Counted from the stretch's first letter, positions 11,537 to 23,154 are shown. The stretch is DNA of 64,000 nucleotides from Gigaspora rosea (GCA_003550325.1 QKWP01000135.1:338370-402369), one strand, 5' to 3'. The notes: generated by a model from the sequence alone, not told the origin. Numbers and translations: made by a program.

Positions 11537-13676
11537 ATGGCTTCTGGCCAACAACCGCCAGAAAATCCTATGGAAGACATTCAACAAACTTCTTTAACTT
11601 CGTTTGACGAGATCCATGCTAATGTCAAAGAGGCAATAGACGCACCTACAGGTCCTTCTGCTAAACGTGTCAAGACTCAATACCAGCCCTCCCCCAACGC
11701 CACCCCTTCCACTCCCGAATTTTTGCTCAAAAGTGGCGATTCTAGTTTACCCCTGACAAATCCATCGATGACGTCACCACATCAAAACACAACAACAAGC
11801 GTGGGAAATTTAATGATCATGCAGACCGATTCGATTCCCACGCTACCTAATGTAAACACTCTGGACCAGTTGCCAGGGGATATTCCCACACCCGATCTTG
11901 CTGAACCACCCACCAACTCCAACCCATGGGTCGACCCACCTGAACAGCAAAATCAACAGATTCTCACTGACTCTTTAACCAATCCGATCGACCAGACGCC
12001 ATGGAGACCGAATCCAATGCCACTATTGAACCCGACGTACTCCGGAAACTCTACAGCCGAGCACATGCTCTGACCAAAAGGATCAAAAGAACTACCACAG
12101 ATTGGATTACAGAAACCTTAAAGATTACAGCTAAATGTCGTGACCTCACATTTGACAGCAACTTATGGAACTATGAAACAATTATTGAGGCCTTTGACTT
12201 ACTCGAAAAATTAGAACAATTTCTATCACACAAACTTCACTCAATACTTACTCGCTTCAATATCCCGACCGCTATTAACCAAAAGATCCAATACATGGAC
12301 ACCGCCTTTTTTAGATCGTTTACTAGAGACAAAAATGCAGCACCAGCACATCAAAAAGAATTTGATTCACTATTCGAAATGGCACTAGAGAAATTTCGTT
12401 GCCACAATGATGTACGATTTGTCAGCAAAGTAAACCACCAACAGATTTACGAGAAATTGAAAATTAAATTAGCAGTCGACTACTTATACAACCTCGACTT
12501 CTTATTGCTCAGACCCCATGACTGTGCCAAACACATCTACTACTGTTTAAACTTGGCAAAAATCCCACCCAAACTTATGTTCGAACAAACCCGTACTTGC
12601 CTTTACTCATCACATGAGGACCTGCTGTTACCACTCCCAACTCACCCCCAAGACATAGATGAGGAAATACTCGCTGCACTACCATACTCGCTTCCATTAG
12701 CAGATAGAAGAAACACCAAAGCTATCCTAACATCCTACGCAAAGTATACAAGTTCGAACAACTCCCAGAGACCTATTTCGAATATTCCATCATATCATTA
12801 CCTTACGATATCGAAGAACTACACCCCTCGGTCCATAACCTGTTTCCTATCACCGACTGAGAAACGCTCAAATGCCTAGGAGAATATCGCCAAAAATTAA
12901 AAGTATACTACAGTTTCGAACGGATCCATGCAGCATTTTTCCAACTTCCTGCAGAAAAAGAAAAACTACCTACAACTATACAGGCACTGAACTCCGCGGT
13001 TAGACATCTTTTCCCATATGACCCCAAAGACAACATTGAACTACATAACTTGGTCAAAAAATTGAGGGATCACTACTCCTTCAAACGCATTCCCAATGAC
13101 TTTTTCGTACAAAAACCGAACTTGCCTGCGGACCCATACCGAGTCAAAACACAACTAAAATATACCTTTCCGATCACTGATGATGAATTAGCCAAAGAAT
13201 TCATCAAAGAGATCGAAGGAAATTACAAATTCAACTGGCCTATCCCACTACACTACATGATTGCGAACCCAACAGATTTATCCAACCTACCTAAAGACCA
13301 CAACCTGGTCGACAAAGACAAAGTGAACTTAACCATTCCAATTAGGTCCTCAAAGTCACTGGTCGAAACCTCTAGACAACTACACTCACACTACTACTTC
13401 TATCATATACCAGAAAATTGGATTGAAATTATAGACAACATAGACGGAAGACCCAACCTACCAACTGACCTAGAAAAGGCAATTGTGGCCATCGCCCAGA
13501 TTGAGGAATGCAAACACTTACAACTCCCCATCAAGGAATACAATGATATCCAAACTACGATCGAAACCTTGCGCAAACACTTCTGCTTCCGCAGCTTCCC
13601 TACGTCATACATCCACGTACCAGATCTCCTACCACCAAGCTGGAACATGTTCGACAATTACTCACCATCCAAATGA
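11537..13676 (+). pseudogene. LINE ORF1 protein with six YxFxxIP repeats
   Basis: ATG at 11537 starts a Pro/Ser/Thr-rich region of about 155 residues containing AKRVKT, a possible nuclear signal. A frameshift near 11995 joins it to METESNATIEPDVL and a helical domain (TIIEAF ... FFRSFTRDK ... SKVN). After a second frameshift near 12735 and a TGA at 12858, six repeats of about 50-60 residues follow. They begin YKFEQLP, YYSFERI, YSFKRIP, YKFNWPI, YYFYHIP and FCFRSFP, each followed by LP and, in most, FPI. The minus-strand relic at 601-2744 has the same six in the same order. No known family was recognised. Its role is probably RNA binding, by analogy of position only. Confidence 0.8.
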
Positions 13677-16600
13677 GCACAACTATCACTTACAGAGAAT
13701 CTCCTTCTCCCACACACCTTACCTCCGATTTACAACAAACTCTGCAACCATCCTCCTCAAATATATACCCCCTCCTATAAGTGAAGAAAACATAAACTGC
13801 ACACTAATCTTAACAAATCCACAGGCCGAAAAACTTCTTTCGCAATCCATTGACACTGGACTCAATATTGCCACCCACAATATACGAGGCCTTTCTAGAC
13901 TAGAAAAAGCACAAAGCTGGATAGATTACTGCATGGAGGCCAACTTTCATATAATTTCGTTGACCGAAACAAAATTAACTGACTCAAGAGCCAAGAACTT
14001 GACTAACCCAATATATTTCTTTTATACTTCCAATTATGTAAACAACTCACAACTCCACTCTGGACCTGGCCTGGGTACAGCGCTTATGGTCCACAATCAA
14101 CTCCAACCTTACGTCCACAACATCAAAACCCTACTAGGCACTACAATTTATGTCGACTTCTTCTTTCCAAATAACAAAACTCGTATAATAACGACTTACT
14201 TGCCATCTAGCACCAGCCACCCTCAACTCAACAAACGAACTCAAGAGAAAGTATTCGCTTGGTTCCTGGAAGCGAAAAACAGGAACTGGAACACGATCCT
14301 CCTTGGCGACCTAAATGCCAACCAGTCCTGGGATAAGAAATTTCCACTCTTCAATAACCTTAATGCAATACATGCAGTCAGCCTACTATCCTTCTACAAT
14401 GTTACTGAACCTACCTGGATAGGACCGAATACCTCCAGCCAGATCGATGACATTTGGTTCAATTTGGATCTAATTCAGAACATAGATGAACCAACCATTA
14501 CTGCTGCTAACTATATATCTGATAGTGATCACAGAATTATCTCTGCAACCTGGCATATAGAAATTTGCAAACAAAAAACCCAGCAAAACAAAAAGAAGAA
14601 ACAAAAAATGTATCAATATAATAAAATGACAAAGAAAGACTGGAAAAACTTTTCTGCTGAAACTGACTTATTACTTTCACATGCCTTACCTGTAGAAGAC
14701 CTAACTTGGAACACCCAACAACTAAACAAAACCTGGAATACTTGGTCATCAACAATTAAAAGGATGCTCAACAAACACGTCCTATATACATATACTAGAC
14801 AGAAGAAGTTCTTTGCCCTATCACTAAAAGCAACCAACCTACATCTAGCACTGAAGTCCATGAACAAATGTTTACGCTTACTAACCACCAAATCCTCCAA
14901 CTGCTGCCTGAAAACTTGTAATAAACTCCTACATACCGTATCTACCCTTGCCGAGTTGGAAATCACCCCTATCACTCAATTAGACCTAGATTCCCCATTG
15001 ACAACTATTTCTAAATTAAAACAAATCCGTCATACAATTTGGACCGCCTGTAATCTGGAAAAATTACAAGAACAATCAACTACTACGTCAACAGACATTA
15101 TAATGACTTCAAAGAAAATACGACCAGAATACTTGACAGCATCCTGAAACGAAGACCAGAACTAGTGCGCACAGACAAAATAATCCTCCCTGATCGAATT
15201 CTAATCGACAAAGCTGAAATAAAAACACATGTCAGATCACACTTCAAAACTTGGACAGAATCAAATCCACAAAACCCGCAATGGAAGAAGGACTGGGAAG
15301 AAGCCTACTCACCCATAGCTGAAATCAACTCCTCAATCTACGACACCCTAACGGATACCATTACACTCGATGAATTAAAAGAAACCATAAACAACGCTCC
15401 TAAAAATAAAGCAACCAGACCGCTAGCTATTTCTAATGAAATTCTACATCAACTCTCTGACCTAACACTATCCCCTCTACTAAAAATCTTTAACAACTGC
15501 ATACGCCTAAAACAGGTACCACAACAATGGCTAAAAGCGAATATCTGGCCAATACCAAAAAAACCAGAGTACAAATACAATCTCAGCACCACGCGACCCA
15601 TCACGTTAATCGATCACACCCGGAAATACTTTACAAAAATCTTAACTACCAGATTAACTTCAACCATAATGAGGCGCGAAATACTCTCTCTGATAAACTT
15701 TGCGGCCTTTCCTCACCAATCTACGCTAATACCAGTTTCACAATTGACACAAATTCTTTAGGATGCTTCCATCAATCAAAAGGAAATTTGGGCACTTTCA
15801 CAAAACATGTCAAAAGCTTTTGACTCGGTCCACATTGACACACTAGCCAAAGCACTTTGCCGAATAAAAATCCCGGAAACAATAATTGACCTCCTAGTCT
15901 ACATACTATCCAACTGAACCAACCAAGTTATTACTGACCTCGGTTTCACTGAACCTTACTCAGTAATGGATAGAATTGACCAAGGAGAAACCTTCTTCCC
16001 CTTGCTATGGAAAATATATTACGATCCCCTTATCTCAACCATCCACAAGAAATTTACTGGCTATTCTAGTAGTATCCAGACTAACCCACCTAAACTAATC
16101 AACTCATCAGTAATGGCATATATGGACGACTCCCTCTGGTTCGCCTCTAACAAACAAACCCTCACAGAAATCCTAGATCTCGCAACTAGCTTTTACAAAC
16201 TAAACAATATAAAAGTTAATCCCTCCAAATCCTTCTTAATCACTAACTCTAAGCTCTCTCCACAATCTGTCTGCTTTGACGGCACAACAATTACTGCTCT
16301 TCCTAAAAACATCCCTCTCAAATAACTGAGTGCCTGGTATATGACTAACAAAACTCCCAACCACGTTCAAAAGCTCATAATTTCAGAGATCAAAACAAAC
16401 CTAAGAAAACTACACTATGCTAAAATAACTGAAAAACAAGCTGCCTACATTTACAATCACGTCATTATACCTATATTTCAATACCGTATCCTTTCCTCTT
16501 ACCTAAACCCTTCACAACTCACCTCCATCAATAAGTTAATAACAAAAATCATCAGATTGAAAGCAAGAATAGCTAGAGGCGTACCTAACTCCTTCCTGAA

Positions 16601-17852
16601 CTGCGATGCGATATATGCTGTGACCAACATAGAACAAGCGCAACTGACTACTCTCATAACAAACTTACAATGCAATTTAAACTACCACAAATTTGATAAC
16701 TCATATATAAAGATCCGCATCCAACAAATACAGAATGCTGCATATACAAATAAATCAATCTTGGAAGAATTGCCAGCCCTCCCTCACTTAGAATACCTAA
16801 CTCACACCAGACAATTTGTAATAGCAATTCACAAACTAAACCTAAAATTTACAAGACCACTCAACAACTGGCCCGTAACCACCTTACTTCTTGGAACCTC
16901 CCTCAACCCACTTATACTTACACACCCTAAATGCACCCACCTAAAAGAAATGCTAAATTGTCACAATATAAACTGCATAGAACAATTCCTCAATTTAACA
17001 AATAATGTCCTACTAAATTGGACGACCTTCCACCACAACATCAGGAAAATACCTCACGGAAGAACACCAAAATGGTTCCATCTAATACAAGACCTAATTA
17101 CCTCCTCTGCAACACCTACCTTAAAAATAAATAACTCAAACCCATTTCTAACCCCTCCTTGGACACCAAAAAAGAAGGGTTGGATACTAACCCACAATAG
17201 TGAAATAACTAAAATATTTAACCCAAATCAAAAAACACTATACGGCAAACACTTCCTATATCAAGGAAACCAAATATTAAACGCATGTGCGGGATGTTCA
17301 CTCCCAAACAGCAGTTCATGACATTGATCTTGTTATCTACTATTAGATAAGGAATACATCCACAATCTACAAATCGACTATAAACTCACAATACATGCGA
17401 ACATAGAAGATATCAAAAGATCACTACAACAATTACATCGAAAGAAGACAACAATAACTGATACACGACTCACTAAAATACAAAGACCCCTTATGGCATT
17501 CGATGAACCACCATTAAAAACATGGGAGACACTAGTATCTACCAATTTTAAGAAGAAAAACCTAACACTATATCTCACTTCAAAAAAACTTCAATTATCT
17601 AATCAACAAAAAATTATCGCCACTGGTCGAATCGGAACAGATGGGCCTACAATAAGCTGTTACAACAACATCTGGCCCTCAAAAACCACTACCCTCCTAA
17701 CCCTACTAACCTTTATGGTCTCTACCACCCACAATTACGCGAAATTAGAAATAATCACCAATAATTCCTCCCTACATACCATCATAACACAAGCTACCGA
17801 TACCCACTTCCTACAACACTTACGACTATAGCTGCAAACATTTGAAAAGTCT

Positions 17853-17921
17853 GAGGTAGTGACGTCACTACGTCACTCTTATGTCATATAAAATTGAGGT
17901 AGTGACGTCAATACGTCACTC
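17853..17921. repeat. Two 27-bp units with TGACGTCA palindrome
   Basis: GAGGTAGTGACGTCAC, then TACGTCACTCT at 17853, is repeated 42 bp later with one change. Each holds a perfect TGACGTCA (CRE-like) palindrome. It lies where ORF2 coding similarity fades, between the RNase H remnant and the Cys-rich tail. It may be a small insertion; its function is unknown. Confidence 0.6.
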
Positions 17922-18782
17922 TACACCCCCTGCCTTTTGTTAATTGATGTTCTAATGTCTGCGGTTCTACTTACGACTAGATCAAACACAATGGCCCCTT
18001 CTACTGCGTATGACTGCAGCAATAATCGGCGAAAGAAAAATCAACACTATATACAACAAGGAATTAACTATAACCGATCCTCTCCCTCCACACCAACTTA
18101 ACACAACCCCACAGAACTTCTTATACAATCGCTATACACCTCTCTTGAACGACTTTGCTATCTCTCACTCACTAAAATCAACAATCAAACTTATACACCA
18201 AACTACCAACCTTATATGATGGCACTACCAGCAAAGAATAAGTCTATGGGAAAACCACCTAGACGACATCGACTGGAATGCCACCCTTGCAACTATATCA
18301 TACAATGATAAACCAAAAGCACTATATACCAACCCGGCACTATCCAACTTGAAGAACTTCAAAATGAAACTGCTTGCGGAAGAATTACCTACTTCACTTC
18401 TCTTACACCTTCATAACCTTAAAAACCACCCAAACTACCTATGCGCAAGATGCTACTCAGGACCCGAAGACTACTATACTCCCATCTACTAACTTGCATC
18501 TCTAACCCTTTCAACTTCAAAACAGAACTCAGAAAAATCTTAATCGAAACTGCAAGGAAAAAAGAAAAACTATTGAACAACCCTGAAAACTTCATTCAAT
18601 CCTATCTCGAACTACACGTCTCAAAGAAAATTCTGATCGGGATAATCACAAGAAGAACACTAGCTCCCTTCTCTTCTCCATACCTGAAGAACAAACTAAC
18701 ACTTCTACTCCACCACAACATCACCGAATTCATCTACAAGAAAATATGGATTCCATCTCGTATATCTCGACATACAGAAGTA

Positions 18783-19137
18783 TAGGGTTGCATCGGTCCG
18801 GTCCGGTCCAGTCCCTAAGAGGACCGTTATCATAGTGTTTACGGTCCCGGTCTGGTCCGGTCCTTCGGTCCCATAACGGTTCTTTAGTGATTACATCAAT
18901 CTTAATGCATAAGATTTTATTGGCCAAAAATGACGTAATTATTTACTGTAGATGTCAACAAAGATCATATGATCTACGTTACACCTGATCAAGAAATTTG
19001 ATTGGGTGATACAAATATCACAGTTATGTTTACAAGGACCGGTCCCAGGACCGGTCCTTTAATAGTCCCACGGTCCTTATCGGTCCCAGTCCAGGACCGG
19101 TCCTGGACCGGTCTTTTTCAGGACTGATGCAACCCTA
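18783..19137. mobile_element. hAT-like miniature, 355 bp, GGACCGGTCC-rich ends
   Basis: Ends are TAGGGTTGCATCGGTCC and, inverted, TAGGGTTGCATCAGTCC (16/17). It is flanked by a perfect 8-bp duplication CAGAAGTA (18775-18782 and 19138-19145), as expected for hAT. Subterminal regions are arrays of GGTCC/GGACC words in both orientations. No transposase. Removing it and one duplication restores the reading frame of the LINE ORF2 tail. Confidence 0.88.
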
Positions 19138-19444
19138 CAGAAGTAGTTCCTCCTCCCCCTCCACTTTCTCCCCCGATAATGACGAAAACATCTCCACCAA
19201 CCCCATTTTGTATAAATACTGCTATAGACAAACTTATTGCCACAAACAATCTCCGTCCCAACCACATACTCAAAATCTAGAGGTCTACAACCATTCTAGT
19301 AAAGAATTAGGTCAAGAGTAAAGTAGCTCTTACCTCTACTTCATAATAGATTAGTATATTCCTACATGTAGTATATATATGTATAATTTATAAATCTAAT
19401 AAAGTATTAGAGAATAGACCTCTCTTTAAAAAAAAAAAAAAAAA

Positions 19445-19462
19445 AAAGAATTATATAATCTA
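19445..19462. repeat. Right target-site duplication of the LINE
   Basis: The second copy of AAAGAATTATATAATCTA, immediately after the poly-A tract. Confidence 0.9.
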
Positions 19463-21241
19463 TATAATAAAGAAAGATTGAAGGGCAAAATTGTAGAACA
19501 AATCTTTAACATATGTGAACAATTTTTAGCAAAGAAGAACCAAACTTCAGATAATGTAATAAAATGGTGCTTAGAAAGTCAAATCAATTTTATGGCTCAA
19601 ATAATTCTTGCACATTGTTATCAGCATGGTAAATGGATAGAAAAGGATGAACATAAGGCATTTACTTATTATCAAAAGTCTGCTGATATGGAACTTGATG
19701 AAGGAATATTTAATGTTGGATATTGCTATGATGAAGGAATTGGAGTTGAAAAGGATGGGCATAAGGCATTCATTTATTATCAAAAAGCTACAGAGAGGCA
19801 TGCCAGAGGAACAAATAACGTTGGATGTTGTTATGATGAAGGAATTGGAGTTGAAAAGGATAAACATAGGGCATTCATTTATTATCAAAAAGCTGCAGAA
19901 ATGGAGCACGCTGACGGAGCATTTAATGTTGGGTATTGCTATTTGGACGGAAGTGGAATTGAAAAGGATGAAAAAAAAGCATTTGAATATTTTAAGAAGG
20001 TTGCGGATATGGGCGAAGCTGCAGGGATTTCAGAAGTTGGTGATTGTTATCGAAATGGAATCGGTGTACCGAGAGATATACAACGAGCTAATCATTGGTA
20101 TCGAAAGGAAAGAGATGTAACAAGGATAAACAAGGTATCATATGAGGAAATTGATGATATTGATGATAACTTGAAAAAAATATTAGAGGAGGAAAAATAT
20201 CAACTGTCGTGGATTCCTTATCTGTTATAACGAATTCGGAAATATACGAGAGATAAGAAGAGGTGGATTCGCAACTGTGCATTACGCGTATTGGCTCAAT
20301 AAAAATATGGAGACTGAGATGCCAATTGCACTTAAATTGATTCATGGTTCAAATAAATGTAATCAAGAATTTATCAGTGAAGTAATATTAATGTAATTAA
20401 AATTTGTCAATTTGTTAATAATGCTATATTTTTTATTTTAAAAACTTATATAATTTAATAATGGTAGTTGAAACAATATTGCGAGATCGGATACGACAAT
20501 CCATCATTCTTAAAATGTCACGGAGTATCAAGAGATGATAAATCTAAAGATTACATTATCGTTTTGAATTACGCGAGTAAAGGCTCATTGCATCAAAATC
20601 TTTCTGATGTAGCACAAATGGCATGGAAAGATAAGTTGAATGTGTTGTATTCCATCGTTTCAGATCTTGAATCAATCCATTTACAAGAATTGGTTCATCG
20701 AGATTTGCATTCTGGAAATATCTTGCAAAATCATTTACACAGTGCATATATTACTGATTTGGGACTGTCGGTATCATCTGATACCAAACAAGAAGAAATT
20801 AATGATGTTGTGCCATATGTAGCTCCCGAAGTTCTAATGGGTAATGAGTGTACGCAAGCAGCTGATATCTACAGCTTTGGGGTTATCATGTCCGAAATAT
20901 CAACGGGAAGAAAAGTATTTGATGGTGAATCTTTTGACGATACTAAGTTTGCGGTAAGAATTTGTCAAGGAAAAAGACCAGAATTTAATAAGAAAACACC
21001 AGATTGTTACGTTAAATTGGCCAAGAGATGCATTGACCGGGATCAGAATAAACGGCCCACGGCAACTGATATTGCACACAAAATTGGTCATTGGCTTGAC
21101 GAAATGAAACAGGATGATGATAATGAAATCAAGAAACAATTTTTAGAAGCCGATAAAATTAAACCTAACATTGAATCACCAAAACATTCGAATCATATGT
21201 ATCAAAACAGGAGAGATAAGCAGATTATCAGAAATTCCTGA
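19463..21241 (+). pseudogene. Sel1-repeat/protein kinase gene, main part
   Basis: The body of the gene that starts at 11254. About five Sel1-like repeats of 36 residues (for example AFNVGYCYLDGSGIEKDEKK) run from about 19600 to 20090. A kinase of the TKL-like type expanded in these fungi follows: glycine loop RRGGFATV (first Gly replaced by Arg), ALKLI lysine, HRDLHSGN catalytic loop, DLG in place of DFG, APE, and a C-lobe to 21241. A GT-AG intron is at 20382-20467. Sel1 frame and kinase frame are out of register by one at about 20220: SWIPY ends in a stop two codons later, while NEFGNIREIRRGGF is in the next frame, so a small indel (repeat-like TATCTGTTAT) separates them. With the LINE insertion this allele is probably non-functional. 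Confidence 0.8.
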
Positions 21242-21888
21242 CGACCAATAATTCAAGGTTTAATTAATTCACATTTCTTACTAAAAAAATTATTAAAGAA
21301 CAATAGAATATAATTTATTTAAAGAAAAACTTTTGTGCTGGTATATAGTATATGAAACATGGGTATAAGCAAAAATTATGTTAAGGTTGAGGTTTAAGTA
21401 TATCGATACATGAGGTCTGTGGCGCAGATAACAGATATGATATGTTAAATAGACATGTTATTGTATTATTATAATTATTTTAGTCGCATTAGGTATTTAA
21501 TGAAAATATATTATTATTACATAACTGCTAAGGTATATGTGTGTCGTCAAAGGGAATCTGTAATCCTGAATTTTAATTTCATCTCACCAGACTTAGTAAT
21601 ATATCGTAATTTATTGCCATGAAAAGTTTCGACATTAAGGAACTTAATAATTGTAAGAGCTGGCACGTACAGCACGTACAGTGGCTGTATAACGGTCTAT
21701 TAAAATCAAACATACTAACATAAAAATTAATTGGTTTTCATAACCCGATGTTGCACGCCTCAGTATATACAAGTGACGAAATATAATTTTAATTTATCTA
21801 CAAAGCAACTACATAGTCAAATTTCAATACCAGATACTATCATTAGTTTGATATAAATTGTAGCAATTACTAATCTTTAAATTGCAAA
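21242..21888. other. Intergenic, one transposon-end fragment
   Basis: No gene is seen. 21694-21718 (GGTCTATTAAAATCAAACAT) resembles the terminal repeat of the 50609 element. A short direct repeat GCACGTACA is at 21662-21680. Confidence 0.4.
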
Positions 21889-22194
21889 ATGTCTAAACGG
21901 TTTTTAACTTGTTATAAAATATTTTCTTTTTTTCGTATTATTTGTATTGCTTTAATCGTAATAATTACTGCTGGAATTGCGGGAATCGTTGTATTTTATT
22001 AGAATAAACTATGCTCTTCTCACCTCTTACATTATTAGAATAACCGATGGCTCTTCTCACCTCTTACATTATCTTAGTTGCTTCCAATCGCTGGCGTCCT
22101 TCTTATGATTGCTTGTGTCAATTGCATCTACTTTGGAATCAAGGATGGTATCTTATATTTCGGAATATTTCAAAATAGTAAGGATCTTGTGTAA
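21889..22194 (+). CDS. Predicted two-TM miniprotein, spliced
   Basis: Exon 1 at 21889-21990 encodes MSKRFLTCYK and a hydrophobic segment (IICIALIVIITAGIAGIV). A GT-AG intron of 87 nt (21991-22077, acceptor TTACATTATCTTAG) joins in frame to exon 2 at 22078-22194, a second hydrophobic segment (LPIAGVLLMIACVNCIYFG) and a short polar tail. The result would be 72 residues, an apparent membrane hairpin. Without splicing, exon 1 ends after 37 residues. The splice model is inference from frame, hydrophobicity and consensus. No family was recognised. Exon 2 begins 180 bp before the Uma2-like gene on the same strand. Confidence 0.4.
22001..22072. repeat. 36-bp tandem duplication in an intron
   Basis: AGAATAA-x3-ATG-CTCTTCTCACC, then TCTTACATTAT occurs twice back to back. 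Each copy ends in a pyrimidine-rich tract and TTAG, so the duplication doubles the possible 3' splice site of the miniprotein gene. Confidence 0.6.
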
Positions 22195-22259
22195 TATGAA
22201 TATGATTACCTAATTATATAAATTGCTTATTTCCTATTTTTTTTTTTTTATCTGCAAAT

Positions 22260-23154
22260 ATGTCGTCGAAAGCTCAACAAAAAATAAATCTTAACGATTT
22301 GGACCTTAACCGTAGCTACACCTTTGAGGAATTCGAGTATATAAATGACCAGTTAAAATACCATACCTTTGAAATTAACGGCCAACCTGTTAATCTTTTC
22401 GAACATGACAAAAACGGAAAACTAATACCTATGCCACAATCAACTATCAATATGGAAGCTGTTGTCTCAGAAATTGGTAGGCAACTAGGTAATTGGAATG
22501 TTCAAACTGGTCAGGGAGGTTCGTCACTTCCTCCCAAGGAGGGTTCAATTTCCATGTTGGAGGAAGAAGAACGATTCGTGCCCCCGATGTATCCTTTACT
22601 TCGAAAGATGTATATTGTCATTTGACTCAACAACAACTCTGGACTTTCAAAGGTGAACCCTTTACACCAATGATTGTTATTGAGGTTTCGGATACTACCA
22701 AGAAGAAAGTATTTGATGATTTGGATGAAAAGTTTAAAATTGAATACTTTGCAATGGGTACCTCAGTACAAATGGGTTTGTTGATCGATCCTAAAAACGA
22801 AAAAATGTGGATATATAAGCGAAATGAGAAGGGAGAAGTCTTTCGTCGTGAGCGCACCTGGAAGGATGTAGATGGAGGGGATATATTACCAGGGTTTACG
22901 TTGGATGTCGAGATGATCAAAGATATTATTTCACAAGTATGTCATTATTGTTCTTTCATATTTTTTATCACTTATACAGTAAATTCATATACTTTGATCT
23001 GTTATAGGAATCAAGGTCAACAAAAACATCAACAAAAACATCAAAAAAATCAGAATCACGAATTAACTGCCCTAAGTGTAGCAACCAATTTACCGATGAT
23101 CACTCTTTCATGAAACACTACGAAAAATCTCATATACGTGAGCAAAAAGGTTAG
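22260..23154 (+). pseudogene. Uma2-like nuclease-fold protein with C2H2 finger, one frameshift
   Basis: ATG at 22260 opens MSSKAQQKINLNDL. The core resembles the Uma2/DUF820 family, a PD-(D/E)XK nuclease fold common in cyanobacteria: MPQS, then RAPDVSFTSKD and MIVIEVSDTTKKK, then an LLIDP ... WIYKR strand pair and LPGFTLDVEMIKDI. A GT-AG intron at 22937-23007 leads to a Lys/Ser-rich linker and one C2H2 finger (C-x2-C-x12-H-x4-H, CPKCSNQF ... HYEKSH), ending at 23154. Reading frame changes at about 22516-22524 (NVQTGQ to QGGFNF). The spliced length is 824 nt, and one extra base gives exactly 275 codons. So it is a single-base deletion: a recent pseudogene or a sequence error. Confidence 0.75.

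Larger units (their letters stand above)
13673..19280 (+). pseudogene. LINE ORF2: endonuclease, reverse transcriptase, RNase H
   Basis: Order seen: APE endonuclease about 13861-14560 (HNIRG, TETKL, LGDLNAN, QIDDIW, SDHR, all catalytic positions present); reverse transcriptase about 15165-16325 with SKAFDS (motif A), DQGETFFPLLW (motif B) and YMDD at 16119-16130; degraded RNase H-like stretch about 17610-17820 (GTDGP ... ITNNSS); Cys-rich tail (CARC at 18442). The ATG at 13673 overlaps the ORF1 TGA as ATGA but is out of frame with the endonuclease by one shift. Breaks: near 13780, 15147, 15765, TGA near 15916, TAA at 16323, TGA near 17319 and others, plus the miniature at 18783. The frame resumes after it and ends at TAG 19278. 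Confidence 0.85.
11332..19444 (+). mobile_element. APE-type LINE with RNase H remnant, near full length, dead
   Basis: A non-LTR retrotransposon with a 5' leader, ORF1 (11537-13676), ORF2 (endonuclease, reverse transcriptase, RNase H-like and Cys-rich tail, ending at 19280), a 3' UTR with AATAAAG at 19400, and a poly-A tail at about 19428-19447. It is flanked by a 15-18 bp duplication, the signature of target-primed reverse transcription. It interrupts the first exon of a Sel1-kinase gene. Both ORFs carry frameshifts and stops, so it is no longer autonomous. A 355-bp hAT-like miniature sits near its 3' end. Base composition (C/A-rich coding strand) differs sharply from its AT-rich surroundings. 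Confidence 0.92.

Noticed and set aside
14537..14975. Minus-strand frames opposite the LINE ORF2
   Set aside because: Shadows of the C/A-rich ORF2; no domain or start context.
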